DNA from: Rostratula benghalensis
Lineage: Eukaryota > Chordata > Aves > Charadriiformes > Rostratulidae
NCBI GenBank assembly: GCA_013399305.1
Contig: VXAI01000018.1
Coordinates: 1,349,822 to 1,413,821, forward strand
Direction: 5' to 3'
Length of the DNA: 64,000 bases
Shown here one piece after another: positions 61,105-64,000 of the stretch (positions within the stretch are counted from its first letter, which is position 1; each line of letters begins with the position of its first letter). Position numbers and translations under genes: made by a program. The notes under the pieces are model-generated. The model had not been told where the DNA came from. It ran no database searches and saw only the letters and a list, made by a program, of their open reading frames with translations.

Positions 61105-61751
61105 GTAAGTTTTGGAAGGTATGGCTGCTTTCTCTTCCAACTAAATAATTAAGTTAATGACTATTAATGAGTGAGTTAGTACTCTGTGTAAGAATGTTTT
61201 GATGCTGCTTTTCCATGTAATATGGCAGCTGATCTCCAGTTGAATTGGATGTTGGTTTTGGCCAATTCCAGCTGTTTCTTCATCACTTTTGTGTTTGTTT
61301 GTTTTTTAAATAACAAAGCAGGATGCTCAGAAAAAAAGAGAGAGACAGAAAGGCACAGTGGCAAAGATGAGTAAAATATGACACAATTTCAAAATAGTGA
61401 TTTGTCAGTGGTTTTGGCTGTTCTAGGGCATAGGATACTTGGAACTTTGCTCTGTCAATACAAGTGTTACTGCACTGACAGGCAGACTGAAGGGATCTGT
61501 GGCACAGGCTCCGTGCTGGGTTGCAGGGAGACATGTTACAGAGAAAACCACTATGTTCATATTTGGGAATTTCTAACACAAGAAGGATCTGACTCTCTTT
61601 GGTCATCAAGCCGAAGGGGACAGCTGACAGAAAGTACATCAGGCCAAAAAAAGGTAACAAAGAAAGGTATCTGTACTCAAAAGAGACAATTCACAGATCC
61701 TTTATGCTTTTTTAGGCTTGAAAAGGCGATCCGCTCCGGAAAAGAAGAACA

Positions 61752-63903
61752 ATGAAGGGAAAAGAAAAGCCACCACTTTTAATTCTGCTAACTTTGCTCA
61801 TTTTAGGTAAGTTAATTCAGTTCTACAACCATGCTCAGGGCTGATTCCCACACAGCAGAATATATAGATTAGAGCAACAGAGCAAAGTGTCTCTGGTGTT
61901 GCCAAGACTTCGCAGTGTGGTTTGAGCTCCAACACGGAGCGTGTAGTGCGATGTAACACGAACAGCACGAATCCCTAGGATGTGTGCTCAGCATCAGTAT
62001 ATACCTGAGCACACAAAAAAGATGAGCGTAAACCAGTGAGGGTTGAAAAATGAGCTTCATTCCATGCTCCCTGGTCTCTGTTCTTCCATTTTCGTGGGGG
62101 TCTGTGATAGAAGAATATCTGTTTATTTCCATTCATCTAACTATTCCACTCGTGGTTTTTATTTTCTTTAGGGCCATGCGTACAAAGTTTAAATCAGGTA
62201 TGTTTGAAACATCACTTTGTTTGGGTTAGGGATCACACAGCAGGCACTTAAAAGTAACATCAGCTACCTGTAATAGCCACTTAATACAGTCATAATCCCG
62301 TTTTGTTCACTCAGCAACAGCTGGTTAAGAGCAATCTCATGCGAGGGAACCTCCATGAAGTTACTAAAAAACACCTGCAATCCTTCCCAGAGCTCCACAA
62401 ACCCATGGGCTGGCGTGGAGAAGGTGTAACACCACAGCCAGGGAGGATTCCTGCTTTAAAGCCAACCTGTTGGCTGGAATAAGAGTGTAGCTCCACCAGG
62501 ACACTGACCTGCACCAGCCAAGAATCTGGTCAGTCTGTCCTGAGCTGAGAGAAATCAGTCTAACCAGTTGATGCACCATGGAACTGGGCAGCTTCCCACC
62601 CATCCCAATGGTTTCCCTGATGCAAACAGGAGTTATCACTCTGTAGCTAGCAGCCTTAGTAAATTACATCCTATTTCATGTTGTGATTACTCTGTTCTAA
62701 CCACTGCTTCCTCTCCTTTCTTTTCCCAGTGTCCAGCATTCCTCCTGTGTAAGTAAAATTTTGTTTGTATCTAAAGTACAGCATTCCATCACGTGAGCAT
62801 TCCTCACGCGTAAGTAAAATTTTGTCTGTATCTAAGGTACCATTTGTACACTTGAGTTGTTGGACAGGGTCTGGGCACAAAAAAAGAGCAGAACAGAAGC
62901 ACCAGCAAAGTTGATGCTGCCAGGAAATGTCCCTGAATGGAAACCATGCAAAATTTCTGTATCACTTACTTAAGGGCTGTTTTGATCCTTTCAGCAGTCT
63001 TAGAAAAAAAGACCCGCTATTATCCACTCACAATTCCCCACACAATGTGAATAGAAAACACACAGAGCTGATGGGAGAGGTTGTCAAATGTGAAACTGGA
63101 AGGACTGTAGATACTTTCTGTACCCAAAGGAAAGCATCACACATATCCTCAGAGGGAGAGACTAAAATACTAGTGTCATGCCTGCCTTTCTTCTTTCACA
63201 GCTCCAGCATACTGCTCCACTGAAAGCAGGTAGGCACCCCCGGGAACTGGTATCCACACCGCCTGGGAGAGATTATGTTAGTGCTAAAAATACCATCACC
63301 CAAAAACTCAAGAGAGCTCGAGCCCTCTGAAGCCCACCAATCCCTCTTCTCATCAGACATTTAATGGAAAACATGCAATGTTTCCTGCTTCCTTTCCAGT
63401 TCAAATCTAAGCTCCATCCTGAAGAGCGGTGACTGGTGCAGCCCTTCCCTCCGGCAGTACGCCTGTGCTTCAGTAAGTCACTTCCAACAGGTCTGTCCCA
63501 CCAGCTCCTCAGATATTCTTTTCTTTAAAACATTCACAGTAAGACCTGCCTTCGCCTCCTTGGCCAGATCCATCAGATGGCCTTGCTCTGAAATCACTCC
63601 CGTCAGGCAAAAGGGCAGCAGGCCCCACCACCCCTCTTTCCCTACAGGTTGTCTTGTAGGCACAAGGAGAGCAAGAGAACCGCAAACTCTGGCCCTGCAC
63701 TTGTAGATCTTTACCCTTTTCCCGAAATAAAGTGCTTGTCTATGTCTCAGGGAACCAAGCTGACATCAAGGCAACTCTACTCCATCCTCACGTGCTACAT
63801 CACAGACCCTACTGCTCTTCTGGACCAAGGGGCTTTCCTGCTCTTGTTTCAACAAGTCAACAGTGAAGTGCTGCAAACTGCTCTGAATGAAATCAGCGTG
63901 CAG
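61752..63903 (+). CDS. Third mesothelin-family gene, 5' part only (gene C)
   Basis: N-terminal part of a secreted mesothelin-superfamily protein, truncated by the window end. Exons seen: 61752-61806, 62172-62197, 62730-62748, 63202-63229, 63400-63472, 63751-63903 (donor GTAATA at 63904). This gives 118 codons. A Lys-rich start and hydrophobic core (PPLLILLTLLILG) form a clear signal peptide. Exon order and phases (1,0,1,2,0,0) equal those of the first six exons of gene B (43, 41, 22, 28, 79, 162 nt versus 55, 26, 19, 28, 73, 153 nt). The QYACA segment is shared (SLRQYACAS here, TFGQYACAQ in B), as is the following Leu-rich helical block. It is therefore a paralogue of the long form. The remaining exons should lie beyond 64000. 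I cannot say whether it corresponds to a named gene. Confidence 0.75.
62735..62840 (+). repeat. 45-bp direct duplication carrying a splice donor
   Basis: Copies at 62735-62779 and 62796-62840 (offset 61, five mismatches by eye), both containing the GTAAGTAAAATTTTG donor context. A shorter partial copy (AGCATTCC) sits between them at 62780. The first copy overlaps the end of gene C exon 3 and provides its donor; the second is intronic. Confidence 0.88.
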
Positions 63904-64000
63904 GTAATATTAGCATCAGAGGGGAGGACCAACTGCAGCTCCCTCCTCAGATCATACACAGGGGCTCTTTAGCTTGGGCTACATCCATAGTTGCTTGAGT

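Noticed and set aside
1..64000. CRISPR arrays, operons, tRNA or rRNA genes
   Set aside because: The window is vertebrate nuclear DNA with spliced genes and CR1 LINEs. No regularly spaced repeats, tRNA-like box A/B pairs or rRNA segments were noticed.

Overview
This window looks like a GC-rich avian (sauropsid) chromosome segment. It carries several CR1 LINE copies, nearly all with the usual truncated 5' end. Its gene order, GNG13 - CHTF18 - RPUSD1 - mesothelin genes, matches the human 16p13.3 block in inverted orientation. All coding regions below were assembled by eye from in-phase GT-AG junctions (one GC-AG) plus recalled similarity to vertebrate families. No alignment was run. No CRISPR array, tRNA or rRNA was seen.

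Layout. 101-206 (+) is the last coding exon of GNG13. Its polyA signal lies about 40 bp from that of the convergent CHTF18 gene. CHTF18 fills 871-12884 (-): 22 coding exons, about 979 aa, with all exon phases consistent. A CpG-rich interval at about 12885-13060, with three near-identical inverted CCAAT modules, separates CHTF18 from divergent RPUSD1 (13692-15224, +, 5 coding exons, 303 aa). A gene-poor interval of about 5 kb follows.

The rest is a cluster of three mesothelin-superfamily genes. Gene A (20266-27622, +, 16 exons, about 897 aa) has two furin-separated mesothelin halves, a mucin-like Ser/Thr/Pro-rich stalk of about 280 aa in one large exon, and a GPI-type tail. By position it is the MSLNL counterpart. 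Gene B (29364-46392, -, 27 coding exons, about 1095 aa) is tail-to-tail with A and is the MSLN counterpart by synteny and sequence. It carries an N-terminal extension of about 550 aa that mammalian MSLN lacks. Its frame closes with a TAG one base before a splice donor, which leaves a downstream GPI-tail exon out of phase. Gene C (61752-63903 onward, +) is head-to-head with B across about 14 kb of CR1-bearing intergenic DNA. Its six visible exons match the first six exons of B in order and phase. It runs off the window end.

Together CHTF18 (replication clamp loader/cohesion), RPUSD1 (predicted RNA pseudouridine synthase) and GNG13 (G protein gamma) are ordinary conserved genes. The less ordinary content is the expanded mesothelin cluster: a mucin-stalk fusion, a long-form MSLN with a probably altered membrane anchor, and a third paralogue built from micro-exons with a duplicated splice donor.
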